64,000 bases of DNA from contig CM049311.1 in the NCBI GenBank assembly GCA_026874595.1, forward strand, positions 77,452,453 to 77,516,452. Reading direction: 5' to 3'. Below the pieces are notes generated by a model. The model was not told the DNA's origin, made no database searches, and saw only the letters and a list, made by a program, of their open reading frames with translations. Position numbers and translations under genes: made by a program. The DNA comes from Sipunculus nudus. Taxonomy: Eukaryota; Annelida; Sipuncula; Golfingiida; Sipunculidae. Positions 35,898 through 51,247 of this stretch are shown one piece after another; within the stretch, counting starts at the first letter, position 1, and each line of letters starts with the position of its first letter.

Positions 35898-36933
35898 GTG
35901 AGTGTCTTCATGCTGATGTATATATTTGTAAGGGTATAACTAGAGTACACAATTAAGCTTGAAATATAGACCATTATGAAAGAAATTATTACTGATGAAC
36001 TTTTGAACTTTGATAACCAATCTAAATCATCATAATTTCCAACCTTGACCAATATGTCTTAATTTGGATTGAATATATTATGCGTTCGTATAAATTTTAT
36101 ACAATTTCAGACTGTAAGTGAAATATAGTTTAGGATTATCATGTAAATTACGCTGTTGTAATTAGAAATATGATGAGTTATGAATATATGTCGAGTAAAA
36201 CGTGCGGATAATTCGTATGACATGCTTATTCTGTAGGGTTTCAAAACAAATGGGACCCCCTCCTTTCCGGACCAGAGGACTTTTTTAAGGTTTATCTTTT
36301 AGTCATCTTGGGTTGGACCCTCCCCTTCCCAAAATCCTGGATCCGCCCTGAAATGTTATGACCCCAGTGATGATCACCAGCATGCGTGAATGAAGCAGCC
36401 TTCAACAGGTCATGGCAATTCATGATGGCTGACTTCATTTATGTTATTATTATTGTCTGTTTGAAGAAAAGATTTTGAGATAATGTTGCTGGTCACAGGA
36501 GTACCAAAGCTTAAAGGATCATTTAATGGCCCTACATTTAACTTGCATAGGATTTTCAACAGCACACATTTACACTCTGCAACATTTTCCTACTCTTTAC
36601 ATTAGGCGTTCAAACATATATGTTGTGTTGTGCTCTTAGATACCCTCCTGTTACACTTTTTCTGGAAGAATTTTTTTTGTTATTTTCCGAAAGGCTGGGA
36701 ATATGTACCTTTCCTCTTTTGTTAATTATATTCACACCAACATCATATTTAATACTGTATATCTTGTCAAATATAAATTAAATTAGAATTTCCTTCCTTT
36801 CTTTCACGCTCTGATGTATCCTTTTTTGCGCAATATCTGTTTGCCAAGCATATATCTTCAGCAAGTTTTCAAATAAAACTTATAACGGCGTTCGTACAAG
36901 AGTGTCTCTGTTACATTTTTGTGTTTCCTACAG

Positions 36934-37447
36934 CATCAGGAAGGATGATTCATGTGGTCTGCAACATTAATGAAGCAAAGGACCCGCCGATGCAACCGGG
37001 CCCAGGATCACCAGGAAATGCAACAATTGTGCCTTCTCCTGTTGGCCCAGCAATTCAGCCATCACCACCGCCTCATACTGGCCCAGAAAAAGAACTAACT
37101 ACACCAAGTGGTCCTGGATCAGGAGAACAAAAACCTCCAACGTCTAGGCCTGGATCAGGAGTTCAACCACCTCAAACGCCTGGACCTCGATCAGGAGATC
37201 AACAAACGCCTAGGCCTGGATCAGGAGATCAACCAAATCCAACGCCTAGTCCTGCATCAGTAGATCAACCAAATCCAACGCCTAGGCATGGATTAGAAGA
37301 TCAACCACCTACACCGCCTAGTCCTGGAGATCAAGTACCTTCACCTCCCATGGCTTCAAACCTGACCATCATACTAATCAGTATGATCGCATTTGTAGCA
37401 GTGGGGTTTGTGGCCGGTTTTATTGGAGGAGTTGTTTTTGCACGCAG
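36934..37447 (+). CDS. Receptor A', Pro-rich stalk and transmembrane exon
   Basis: Identical at protein level to 4943-5456, with six 12-residue units, an intact hydrophobic helix ending Ala-Arg-Arg, and phase 1 in and phase 2 out. The intact reading frame, with no frameshift, distinguishes A/A' from B/B'. It lies between introns 35898-36933 and 37448-38428, which match those of receptor A and hold no further exons. Confidence 0.85.
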
Positions 37448-38428
37448 GTATGTTAAATCGCATTTAACGGTTCTAAATTATGAGATCGTTACAAAGCCTT
37501 GACATTTTTTTAAATATTGGTCGTTGATTGTTTGTGTTGTTTTTCTTATACCGCTCTGCCTCACGTTACATGATATCCTTTTGATCCAAACCTCATCGAG
37601 TCGAAAATTTTGTCAATCAACATTTGGTATAACAGTTACTTTAACTTCATTTTCGGTAGATCTTTACTTTAACAAGTATATTTTGTTATACCTGATACAA
37701 AATGATTAGGAGCTAATGTAGAAATAGTACCGACGAGAAATGGTCTTAGTTAAGGAAAAAAAGTCTTTGGTGTCTGTGTCTATTTTTGCCCATGTGGTTT
37801 TCGTCTGTTGTTCTTATGTTTGATGTGTCTCCCTCTGGTAGCGAACCTGTAATGAGAAATCCATGATTTATTAGTACTTATAACATGCAATTGTGAAGAT
37901 CTTCAGGGGGTCTCGAACCAGCAACTGATTTATTTGTAAACTCTAACCCTTGAAATACACCAAATATATGTCGGATAGCCGTGGTCTGTGTGCATACAAA
38001 CGCCTCGAGGGCGCAGGGATGGCGTAGGGAGGACGTGCAAATAAGCTAAGTGATGTTTACAAGCAAAGGGTGGAATCATGACGGATACGAGCATGTTGAA
38101 TCGCGTGAAGAAAGGATAAAATATATATTATTGCCCATTACGGGCTAAGATATAAACTATAGGATACAATTAACGCACAGAGGAGTAAATTTGAACTATT
38201 ATTGGAACACGTAACATGTATCCGTTGCAGATAAAAAGCATCCTGACCGGTAGATACTGATGTAAAGTCGCACCCAAAGGCATTTGGCTTGTATTTGAAC
38301 TGAGACCATAATCGTTGATCGTCAATTTACCAGTTAATATTGTTACAATAAAGAGTATATTCAATCTTTCAAATAAACATCTTTCACGGATGAGATACAA
38401 TGTTACTTACATATAACTCTATATTCAG

Positions 38429-38666
38429 GTGGAAGAAACGTAAACCTGAAGGTAAACCTTACACTGGAACGGAGACTGAGCCGCGGTATGATGAGCTGAC
38501 GCTGAACGACCACACCAACCAAGCATTTACACCTGGTGACACCTCACGTGATGTTAATCCACAACATCCTCTGGGTCATGTCAGCAGTATTGATCAATAT
38601 GAAGAACTGTCTACAACAAGCAGAGGAGAAAACCGTCAGTACACGTCACTGCAACACAACAATTGA
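38429..38666 (+). CDS. Receptor A', cytoplasmic tail exon with ITAM-like motif
   Basis: Identical in translation to 6438-6675: a basic juxtamembrane cluster, YDEL, then YEEL-x10-YTSL, ending …QHNN and TGA. Complete identity of all three exons between A and A' means a very recent duplication, gene conversion, or the two alleles of one gene placed in tandem. Confidence 0.8.
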
Positions 38667-41600
38667 TATAAACATATTACGTTCATGCTATATATCATCT
38701 ATTCTTCGTGATAGATATGTGAATGTGTCTGTATTGTGTGCACAACAATAATATTTGAAAATTTAGCACATATATTTGGTATCGTTCTTGGTATAAAATA
38801 TCATAAAAGTGACATGAATTAGCAGTTTAAAGAATATTTTGTTTTGTAGGATTGGGTATGCATTATGTATCTTTTTTAGGACAGACAGGGCAGCATACGG
38901 GGTAGAATTAAATCAGGCGCAACGGGCGCGCCCCTTCGTTCTCGAAAAAAAAGGGCAATAGTCATATATACACTAAATATCGAGAAGCAGCGCCGGATCA
39001 TGCAGTTATGAGTAAAATTTACTTGCCCTACCGATACACCATTTAACCTGTGCCAAGTTGTTGAGCCGCTTCCTATTAAAGGTTTACTGTACCCACCCCT
39101 GTTATAAACCCAAACCGGAAGCTTGCCGTACACACCCATATCATTACCTTACTGTTTTGTCAATATTTCAAATGTGAGTATTGTAAATAAACAATCATTC
39201 AGACTAAAACTAACTTAATCATACATGTCTCCCTACCTATGGGCCTCCTATCCCCGCATTTGAGGTAAAAATATGGACTACTTCAAAAGTTTGGGGTTCA
39301 CAAAAATGCTAGATATCCGAAGTTTTGACTGTGATGAGTAAGTTTAATGTTAACAGTTTTTCAACTCATTCGAGATATTGGTTGAATAAATTTCATGTAT
39401 AAAAATTTAACAAAAAATACTGAGTGGTTATAGGATTCACATTCTTTTTTATATCTGCTGATTTGAATTTCAAGGTCAAGATCAATAGTTTTCGAAGACA
39501 TCAGAGATTTTAGTAGATCTAATTCACGTGTCAAAATTCAGGAAAAAAGTATTGAGATGTTCAAAAGTTATAGCGTTAACAAATATTTTTATTTCTACTG
39601 ATTTGACCTTGAAGATGAAGGGCAAGGTCAAACACATCTGAGATTTCCGAAGAAGCATTTAACGAGTCACATTTCAAGAAAATATACTGAGTTGTTTAAA
39701 AGTTAGTGTTCATTGATAAATTCTATTCCAGATTATTTGACCTTGAAGGTCAGGGTCACCAACTTGTGTATCATTTTTTTATAGAGTATGTTAAGGGCAC
39801 CGGTTTTCAAACTCATTCAATATTGGTAGAAATAATTTAAATTGAATGGTAAGATAATGAGTGATTCAATAGTTATCGTGTTCACAAGAAATGACACAGA
39901 CGACGCCGACAACTAAGGACAACAACGATTACGACAGACAAAACGCTATATCGCTTTTCTTCAGTAACCTTGGACAGTTTACGTTAATTTATGAATCCAG
40001 ATATGATATTTTGATGTATTCAAGGCTTGGAGTAAAAATGAAATACATTTGCAATTTGCATTTGAAAATATCGTATTTTCATTATTTGAATTTAAATGAA
40101 AATTTGTCAGTGTTCATCTGCTTTTGTATGGAAACATTTTTATTTTAACAGAAAATGCAGATTTCATTTCCTCTCTTGTGAAAATAAGAAAAAAATCATT
40201 CATGTATAACCATGAATATTATTATGTATAAACATGAATATTAAAACTATTAATTTGCATAATATATTTCCTGTCTGTTACTGTAATGTGGACGCAAAAT
40301 ATTTTTCAATAATTTTTTGTTACATACATTCATGAAATAAAGCATTGGACAGTGTAAGAGAACAACGAGACCTGGGCATAGCTAAGGAACACATCTAAAT
40401 TTATCGAAGCACTTTGCCATAAATGGGATTGGTATAACATTCATTTTGCACATAATAAAACTATGTATTTAAAATATATTATATTAAGCTCAGCTGACCT
40501 TCAGTCATGCTGAGCTACAACGATTACCGTTAGTCCGTCCTTATGACTTCATGTCCAATCGTCTGTCCGTTGACAGTTCCTAAATAGAACATGTCACAAG
40601 AAAGGTCATTAGGATATCAAGGACTCCTTGGATTACTGTTTTTCCACAAGTTCCTGTCTTCTTTTGTAATTTCAAGAAAATTATACCAGCCGGTTCCTCA
40701 GAATTGTTGATGACACAGTATTGAAAATTCTTACATTAAACAATATATTGTACATTCAACTATATAATTAATTCGGAGTTGGGTTATGTTAGACCACGGT
40801 TTACCTCCTTCCGTTCTGATTTGACTCTCCAAATCCGGCAGACTTATCGGTGAAGTGCTCTTCTGGGACAACTTTGATTTATTTTGCGGGATCATGCACT
40901 ATTAAGCTGAATAATGAATAATTTTAATATTTCCCCATTAGGTGCCCCTATTTCATTTGTACTGCAAGGTCCACCACGCCTGTGACGCTTTTTCAGGAGG
41001 TGCCTCGGGGATTTCCATTGGACTGTTAAAACCGTGGCCAGAGCGCATGTCCTGCCCAAAAGGCATTTCCGTGCAATACGCGGTCACGCGGGTCCACTAT
41101 AATCTCCATAGATCCCCAATTATATCCATTGTAACGCCTTTAAAAGAATTTTCTCTCTCAAAAGAAAGTAAAGATTTTTAATCCAAAGACCACATGACTC
41201 CGCTTTCAAAGCGAGGACTTTTCAATTTGGTCAACACTGGGCACTGAGTCAAGTGAGTGACTACCGTTTGACAATTTTTATGGGTTACAGGTATGTTGAT
41301 TTTTATACACTCAAAAATATCATTTCATTTCAAAAGTTCGGCAAAGTAATGTGTTTTATGATTTAAAAAAAAGAAGCCTAACAACTTAAATATCATTCGG
41401 GTTGGGGTTGGTGTGGTGGTGGTGGTGGGGGGTCACATATATTTGTTAAGATCCGTTGTCTATAGGGACGGTCAAGCATAATAAAATATCACCTGTACAT
41501 CTTTAAATTGATAACAAACTAGAATCTGAAATCAGAGCGCACAGACCTCCATCAGAATCTCCTTTATTATCAGCCATGTGTTCACGTTTATGCGTTTCAT

Positions 41601-43635
41601 GTGTGAACGCTGTCATGCTTCAGTAACACGAGATCACCTTGCGAGTAGCAGAATAAATAAATACAAATAGGTGGCTTCCACACGTGGACAAACAATGGTC
41701 CTTTGTTATAATGGTTTATAAGAAAATTTATATTGTAGTGATTCTTATTACCCAAAAATGAAATGGACTATTGATGTGACTTTACCCTAACCCTCTACAA
41801 ATGTTCAGGAAAACATTTTCACCTGGCACGCTTTTTCAGGAGGCGACCTGAAATCCCCACTGAACCCTATTTCCATTATATCGCCTGTTAAGGAAGTTTA
41901 CTCTGTCAAAAGGAAGTAAAGATTTTAAATTCAAGCGCGAAACACATGTCCCCACGAATCTTTTAAAAGGGAGCATTTTTTCGTTGCGTGGACACAAAGA
42001 GCTGAAACCCTTTACACGATTACCGCTTTATAGGTTTATAAGTATGTTGATTTTTATACATTCAGAAGTATCTTTCTATGATAACCATGGTTTTGAGGGT
42101 TTTGCCGATTTTTTGGTTGTTTGAAAAAAGTGTTTTTCAAAAGGAAGCCCTGGGGGATATTGCACACACTTCTAAGGGTCCCCAATCACTTGGGGACTTT
42201 GAAACCCCCGCCAGAATCTACTAATCAGTCGTTCGTTCATACGTGCACGTCTACTCGGGGACAAAGGAATAGGCATTTAAAATTATTCCTTTGTGAAATT
42301 GTGATTATGGCACCTATACTTAAAAAAATATATTATGGTGATTTCGATTACCTCCAAAAATGTAATGGATTACGAATGCAGTTAAACTCCATCCCTCCAC
42401 AAATTTTTAGCAAAATCGGTATATTAAATTGTGTTAATTTGCTGAATGACAATGCAACGAACCAAGGCTGAAGTGGTTTCGTGCTAAATACTTTCATCGA
42501 AATATATCATACTGCTTTCTTTTTATCTGGGAGAGTTGTCAATTTTGCAACAGGCTTGCTAATTCCATGACAATTTACAGTACTTAAACCAAAAATTAAA
42601 TACTGTTGGAATATATTTTTCTAGGCCTATCTTTTTCACATTGACAACTTTACGTGTGTATACAAATAACGCATGTGTCTGTAAACATGCCTAAGACTAT
42701 ACCCTCAACTGACTACATTTAATAAACATCGTGTTTTACGGTGTCGCCTGAGCTTCAACCAATACAAAGCATCTTTCATATAATTTCAGTGTAGAATGCT
42801 TCTTTATACAATCGTTATATCTACGACATTTCCCAAGCAATGAAGCTGTCGGACCTATGTTGTTTATCTGGAAAAAATTACCTTTTTTGTGATTTCTGGA
42901 ATAGAATAATTTTTCTTTCTATGTTGATATTTTGGGGGAGGGTGTTCCTCGAAAATTCTAGCAGTAGTAATCTTTATATCATTTATGTGAAACACATGAC
43001 AACATCTCATTACAGATTTTCCTTCATTTTCACCCTTTTTATAAGTACTTTTGAGACTGCCATGGATTCTACGGTAATCATGTTAATTTCCCAACAGTAA
43101 GCCCATTTACTGTCCTGAAACAGACAATGCTTGTCTGATATTTTTTTTTGTTCCTGACTACATTAACTTGTATTTTACAACAGCAATTCTGTTAACCGAA
43201 AGGTGGTGCGTTGGCTTTATGGATTTTACTGAAATTTTCTATGCATTTTCTCTTATATCTTGACTGTCAAATCACGGTAATTTTTTCGGTTTCTAAGCAG
43301 TGGCAGTACACTGTTCTGATATTTTGTGGGCTTCTTTTCTTTAGGATTGGTTTATAAGGTGTATACAATGGTGGTGCCAGTTTTATTTTTATTAATTTCA
43401 TAAAATTTTACTTGTACCTTTATGGACTGTCAAATCACAGTTGTGCCATTTCCCAATGTCCAACAGTCTTTCTCATAAAATAACAAAAAACCGTAATTTT
43501 TTTATAATTATATTTTTAAAATTATGATTATTTTATGATTATATTAGTATTGTTTTATTGTATCTTAATATTCATTTCTATACATTCCTTGCCTCCCTTT
43601 CAAAGGAATACATGTGCTCATATTTTGGCTTTTTT
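38667..43635. other. Intergenic DNA of unit 2, block A' (duplicate of 6676-11644)
   Basis: Same content as unit 1: the TGACCTT block in A orientation (39138-39681), hairpin (40487-40516), degenerate direct duplication (40937-42416) and AT-rich flank. Single-base differences occur (for example at 40943). No gene. Confidence 0.6.
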
Positions 43636-44365
43636 AGCCCTCAGCCCTTAGGCTGATGGGTTATTGTCGTCAACCAAGCTGTCCGTCCGTCCGTCCGTCC
43701 GGCGTCCGTTAACTTTTACCTTGTGAGCGGGATATCTTGAAAAGGATTCACCGTCAGAATTTTATTTCCTCGGTAAAGATGTATATCGACAAAATCTCGG
43801 TCAAGTTCGAAGATGGGTGACCTTGACCTATTATTCTACATTTTAGAGCTGATTATAGAAAAACCCTTAGATGCTTATTACTCAGGAACCATTTGGTGGA
43901 TTTTCACAAAACTTACTATGATTATTGGGACTGATAGTATGTAGCTGCTATACAAGTTTTGGGGCGCCACCTACAATTTCTGATTTTTAATGAATTTTTC
44001 TTAGATTTCTCAACTTTGGCCTTGTGAGCGGGATATCTCTAAAAGGATTCACAATAGGAATTTTATTTCTTTGGTGAAGATGCATATCGACAAAATCTCG
44101 ATCAAGTTCGAAGAATGGTGACCTTGGCCTACTTTTCTAGGTCACAGAGCTTATAATAGAATAAAACTTCGAAGCTTATTTTTCAGGAAGCATTTGTTGG
44201 ATTGTTATGAATCATGGTACATACCTCTCCATTTTAAATTTATAACTGGGACATGTACAGATATACATCCATGTGAGAACAGATATTTAGTAGTTGCTAT
44301 TGTTACCACCTCTAAACACTGTTCTTTTGGCTGAGGGCTTTTGTCAGCTTCTGCTGATATTCTAG
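43636..44365 (+). mobile_element. Helitron-like element, family 2 (unit 2)
   Basis: Duplicate of 11645-12374, with the same 11-bp inverted sequences, hairpin and terminal CTAG (44362-44365). Confidence 0.65.
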
Positions 44366-44426
44366 TTACCAGTTTGTTTGTTAAAAAAAATGGTATATTG
44401 CTTCTATTGTTTCTTTTTATTAGTAA

Positions 44427-45151
44427 CTAGCTGATAAACCCTGTATACCGGGCTTTTTACCGGGGTTAGGGAGATATATATAATCTGAGATGTGGAATGT
44501 AAGCTAATTTTTATTCTAAAAGTTAAAAGAAAATGTAGGTTTTCAGTGGGATACTGTCTCAATAAGATATGTACAAATATTTTTACATTTATTTTGTAGC
44601 GCTCTGCTCGTGGCAAAAAAAAATATCATATCCCGTTAATTGTGTTTACCTTGAAGACCTGGGTAGTGATAAAGTTTACATTGCGAACCGGAATGAGCCG
44701 CTTGGGCATTCAGTTGTCCGATGATATTTGACTAGTTTCTATCGTTGGACTTATAAAGAACAGGTTGATGTGAGGAACACATGAAAGAATAATTAAATGT
44801 ATATTGCAAGGAAACTGTTCCTGAAGAAAGGTACAGGAATAGTAGAAGCGGACCCAAGGGTCCTGAAACCCCCGCCACCACTGTTCCTGAAACTGGCACC
44901 TTGAATGGGGTTTGTCATTAATCCTCCTGGGTCGAACCCTTCATTTCATAAAGCGAGAAACATTTGTTTTTCCCTTTACTGACCTCGCACGTGGGTAAGA
45001 GCCTGTGTCCAATGAAAGGCCAGACATGCTGAAATCTCTCAATGAAAGCAAGCGTTATTCATATGAACAATAGTCTGAGGTTGAGTGACCACGATGCACG
45101 CTTTCCGGTCGTTGCCGAAGGCAGTTCGACTGTGCTCGGTCTAACCTCAGT
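44427..45151 (-). mobile_element. Helitron-like element, family 3 (unit 2, copy 2)
   Basis: Duplicate of 12436-13160, inserted 61 bp after the family 2 element. Confidence 0.55.
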
Positions 45152-45870
45152 GCTAGTCACATCAGATGAATCAGACACCTTTTTGTCATATAAATAACAT
45201 ACCAATAAAATGCCGACCAAATAAAATCTCCGTGCCGGTGGATTATTTTCGGAAATGACTTCAGCAGTTTCTTATATGTTGTTAGCGGTCCTTCGAAATA
45301 AATGCATCAACAGTGATTAAACAAAGTGACACCTGGTCTCATGTGAAAGCTGAAAAACTGCTCTTTCTAAAGAAGTAAACAAAGTGTTTAATCTCTGACG
45401 TACGAGAGTCCCTGCAAATCCTGTTACGATGTAGGAAAATAGCTGATTTGGCATACTTTTCGCCTGTAGCGGCGTACCCCCTGTTGTTATGTACAGCGCC
45501 GTATAAGTAGGGGTTTAAAATTAATTTCCGACGTCCTTTTCTCGATTCTTGTGGCGGACCCCCAGGTACATGAGGAAACAGTGTTGCACACAATGGATGC
45601 AGTATTTCCTAACGCGTATCGGAACATTAACGCTACACAACTAAAATATGTTGCCATGTTGTTTTGCTCTTATCTTCTATATAGAAAAGGGTATATATCA
45701 ATTTTGTAATATATATAATACCCAGGAATTCATATTTCCCCCATTCTCTTCAACTCGTGGAGAAAACAATAAGAAAGTACCCCACATCAGGTAGTCCATA
45801 TCATGGTATTTTTTATGAGCCGGAGGAGGACAGGTCAGGAAAATGTATCAGATCATTCTGGCAGAGACCT

Positions 45871-48336
45871 GTCATTTGAAAGACGCAGACACACCCGCCT
45901 TCAGCAGCAAACACAAAATACAGACAGAGTACCCCAAAATCTAATTTTGTTACAACTGTGGCCACAAGGGGGCGCACCGTAAGGACATCCAGTCATGTCC
46001 TGCCACTGGCTAAACTTGCAGAACACGCAATAAAATTGGACCTTTTGCCAGTGTTTGCCAAACAACACGTAAACAGCGACCACAAATGAACTTTGTACAA
46101 CACTGCAGAACTACCAGTAGGTTTTACGCCAGATCAACAAACACGCTTCACGCAAGAACAACAAACATCCTTCAAACATACACCCGCAGGACGATGAGAA
46201 TTATTGTTTCATGATAACTGATTGTGCCGGCTCATAAGAACACATATCTGTTCTTCAAGACAACATATCGAAGCTTCCAGCCTGTAAAGTCACATTGAGT
46301 ACTTCTACCTGTGCTACACCTGTTTGCTTCATGACTGACTTTTGCGCTTCTATAAATATATTTGGCAGTTCAGGATTCACAGGTTTTACCATCCACCCGG
46401 GGTAAAACCCGGGTTTGGTAAAATAGATATTACCCAGGTGAATATTTTCTGCAGTTTAAGGACAAGAATTGCATCATTTAAAACACTTTTATTCTATAAA
46501 GTTCAATACAGTATGAATTCAGTGCGTCCTGCTTATAGTTCACGGCTTCCTAAATCCTAATATTTAGTTAGCCTAGCACGAGTTCGATGTGTGTAGTTTA
46601 GGGGTTCCTAATTCCTAGTAATAAGTTATTGCACACATAATATGTGCATAGCCTAATATGAGTTCAAGTCTGAGTGGTACATGGCTCTTGATTAGTGATG
46701 TGTTCTGCATAGCCAAATATGAATTCAAATGTGACTGGTAAAAGGCTGCTTCTTGACTGGGTTGATGTTTAGATGTATATAATCACTGTTTTATACCAGG
46801 AAGAAAGTGAGGAAGGATTCTCATGTATGATTAAGCAGATAAACATGTGAAAAATATGGTTAATTCACTGGGCAAACCCCTGGACAAAACCGCGGTAAAA
46901 TACCTTTTCCAAGGTTTTACTTATTTGGTTTGGTAAAATAGGTTTTACCATGGGTAAATGCGAACCCTGGGGAAGCTCTGCAGATAAAACAAGGTTTTAC
47001 TTATTGGGTTGGGTAAAATAGGTTTTACCATAGGTAAATGCGAACCCTGGGGAAGCTCTACAGATAAAACAAGGTTTTACTTATTGGGTTGGGTAAAATA
47101 GGTTTTACCATGGGTAAATGCGAACCCTGGGGAAGCTCTACAGATAAAACTTTGTGTGAAACCAGCAATACATTTAGCAAGCTAAGCCCTACCGATGTCA
47201 ATATTTATGCATACGGATCGCATTCACAAGGTCAGATAACTCTCACCACAAGCAATGGAACAAGTTTTACGTGGTGGACAGTACATCAGAAAAGCCTTCC
47301 TACTGCGCATGAAATTCATCACATTCCAAACCATATCAGTGGTGCTGAGGATCCCGAAACAAAACAATTCCAATGAATTGGAAAGGTAGAAGGTAAACAC
47401 AAGATAAAACTGCCTGGTATGACCGATTATGATAGACTTAGACACCAGGTGGCGGGTCGATGTCTGCTGAAAAACATCGTGCGAATGATGTGATTTAACA
47501 GTCAACCAAATTCGAGTTAACAAACACTCGACAGGAAACATGGCACCGCCGATTTTGGCGCTTTATAAGCGCCGCTAGTTGACAGTGTGATGGTCACTCT
47601 TAGTAAATGATAAGTCGAATGTGGATAAAGCTCGAGGACCAAAAATATTTATGGAATCAGTTTCTGATCTAGCTAATCCACAATGCCCTCTTCCACTCCT
47701 AACAAAATTTTGCCAACATCATTTATATACGATATAAATCATGCGACCATTTCAGCCAATCATAGAGGATGTTACTTCCAGCACCGGGTCTCATCTGATT
47801 GACCAAACATACAATGCTCCCCTCTCGTGCAATGACCCAGAAAATTAAGCCAAAACAAACAGCGCTTGAGAAATAGGTAGCAGGCTTTTAGGTAAAGCTC
47901 TGTGTAGTGAGTGTACATCCGTTTGAACCCTGACAAGAGTCAGGTAAAATTCTATGGCAATATCTTCGACAAAAAATAATTCGAGCCGATCTAGACAACA
48001 TCCGTGCTGTTGTACAAGCAAATGTCCCACAGAATGCCCCTGATGAAAGACAGCATGATCACAGCTAGACGTGGAAGCAAGATCATAACCAGAATTTGTT
48101 CACAGTTTAGGAAGATCAATGAACCGACACAAACACCGCAAAAGACTACTGAACAAACAGACGTGTCCTCAAAATATTGATAGACCAAGAAACGATCGGG
48201 AACAAAACATCTTTATAGAAATAACACAGCAAATTGACAAATTATCCGACAGCCGTGCATTCGCCAACAAAAGGGGACATCCACAACGCATACGCAAGTT
48301 TCCAGTCAGATTAAAAGACTATCTGGGAGTGCCATA
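45871..48336 (+). mobile_element. Ty3/gypsy retrotransposon remnant in block A'
   Basis: Duplicate of 13880-16345: zinc knuckle near 45945-46051, protease N-half near 46321-46386, inserted sequence with the 80-bp minisatellite (46908-47151), protease C-half, and pol C-terminus ending at 48336. The same disabling stops and deletions are present. Confidence 0.65.
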
Positions 48337-49553
48337 ATCCACAAAATCTGTTAGCTTCTCAGTGGCAAAGACTGGGCTTTATACAGAATAGTGCTGATAA
48401 CCTCTCTCCTGTTTAGGCTTTGTGAATCTTCAACCCAGATTGATGGACATTTTCAAATAATATGTTTTTACAAAGACACTGCATCCCCTAAGGTTATCCA
48501 CATGCATAAGTTTTGATATGTATACTCGCACAATTTAACAATAATCCATATACAGTGTTAATCCTATAAAATCTATTTAAATTAAAGTAACACAAACAGT
48601 CATTTTGAGAGACTCTGTTATTGTTCTGCCATCTGGCGAGCACTAAAGAAACTATAAATAGCATGTTTATGTGACCCGCAAGTGTTTGATAGTGGTCAAG
48701 GTCGCATGCGAGAGCTGAAATAAACCAGTGCGTTCTTGTAAACATTCGCATCGAATTCACTTTATTGTTGGTCATCGATACCACAGTATGTTTACCTGAG
48801 ATTCATATTTCCCCCGTTCTCTTCAACTCAGAAGGTAAAAGTTTTAGACATCAGGCTTTCATGGTAACCTATTAAATTCAAATTATTATGAAGCCTCATT
48901 ATAAAAAGACGTTTCCTGGGGTTGTTTTGGTAAATTTATTTCATATGTTGTCGCTTTACTTAGTCACTGGTAATACATTTTAGAATCCAGGCATACGCTG
49001 TCTTTCAAAGACAGCTGATTTATGATTTCATACTCCAGAGACGCTTGTACATTTCAGTCCTGCTCCGGAGATGGAATTAAGGACATTTCAAACATGTATA
49101 TTTCACTTTAAACAGGTGTCACAGGTGGCTGGATGTGCGCTGGCAGGTCCATTGCATTTTATTGGAGATCCTCGCGTTTGAAATATATCTAAGCCTGGGA
49201 ATATATTTATTTAGTATGGCGTAGCATCGAATAATAGATGCACTTGCGCCAAATGAAAACATGGTCCTGACAAAGACATCGAAATTTATATAAAACAGTG
49301 TGAAGAAATAAATTCCCCGATGTGTTTACGTGAAAGTTCCAGCTGCTTGTTGCCTAGTCCATACATGGACCCTCATGTCCTCTGATATATCTCTGGACGG
49401 AGATTACGGAAGAGCAGCTGCTGATCAGGCCTCGGATTTATGTACACACCAAACCAAAATGATAAACCAAAAATCCCCCTAGTTACGACATACACTTATT
49501 CGTCAAAAAGAGTACAATGTTCATATTATTTTAAAAAATTACATTGATAAGCC
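48337..49553. other. Intergenic DNA, nothing recognised (duplicate of 16346-17573)
   Basis: No gene or element identified. Near-identical to unit 1. Confidence 0.45.

Positions 49554-49587
<34 letters not shown>
49554..49587. repeat. (TA)n microsatellite (unit 2)
   Basis: About half the length of the unit 1 array at 17574-17642, and without its interruption. Confidence 0.95.
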
Positions 49588-49590
<3 letters not shown>

Positions 49591-49605
49591 TTATATTATA
49601 TGTAT

Positions 49606-50129
<524 letters not shown>

Positions 50130-50774
50130 TCTTGAGTCCGTATCGTTTTACCGTCACATCCTCGTCCTACTGATTTGTGTCACTGACCATGATTCAGCGA
50201 GTCGTTCCTGCGTCTATTTCATAAATGAACAAGCCAATTGAACCACTCAAATGACTCCTTTATACTTATTCTACATGGCTGTCAGAGCACGTCTGGTGTT
50301 CATTCTAAACTAAAAGTTTTGACATCGCGATTTTGACCAATCAAATAAAAACCATATAAATCCGTACTTTATATTATTTTTTCGTTGAACGTGATTGACA
50401 GTAGTTACACTCGTAAGTAACACCTAAAAGCTAGCTTGTTAATTGTTCATGAAATATACGCAAGAGCGACTCTCTGAATATGTCAGCGAAATTAATAATC
50501 ACACATGTTCTCGCTGAATTGATCTTTTACATAATATTAAACCATCATTATATGCGTTAAAAAATATAATATATTCCGAAGACAGCAATGTCAATTACTG
50601 CTATTTCACGCTAATTCAACCGGAAGTTGTTTTTTTAAGTCCGTGATACCTGGCTTCGAGGCTCATCTGACATTTGGTTTATATTGGTATTTCCTTCGCC
50701 AGGGCAGCTTGATGAATTCTTATGAAAAATCAGGTTTAATCTGAGTAATCATTCAAACTGTATATGACTGTGCC

Positions 50775-51247
50775 GGCCTTTGGATGAAGACGCTATGTCA
50801 GGGGATATTCACTTATAGTGCCACCAGTCTCGAGGACTATGTGCGCATATCCAAGATCTATGGACATACACCATTTCAGCATAATACATTAAACCAATCA
50901 CGAATACGAGCAGATGACAAAAGCATGGATGGACGCCGAGCGAAAATGATTGTAGGCGGCATCACCAGTCTCGTGTAGGAGATCGGGGTATCCGAGATAT
51001 CTCTGAACATGCACAATTTTAGCCCAACACATTGAACCACTCCTGAGATATGGGCTGTTATCACCAAGACAACCAAATTCATACTGCACGAAAAGGATGA
51101 CAGGTGGCGCCAGTTCACGTGACCCAATAATTATGCTGGTTTCGGAAAGATCGGTCCAAAGGTCTCGTAGGAACTCTCTGGGAACCAAGGCAGCGTCGGC
51201 GGAACCCGCGTGAAAACAGTATCCGCAAAGTTCTGTTTTGGCGAATA
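50775..51247 (-). mobile_element. Helitron-like family 1 remnant (unit 2, second)
   Basis: Duplicate of 18820-19292; truncated, lacking the CTAG end. Confidence 0.5.
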
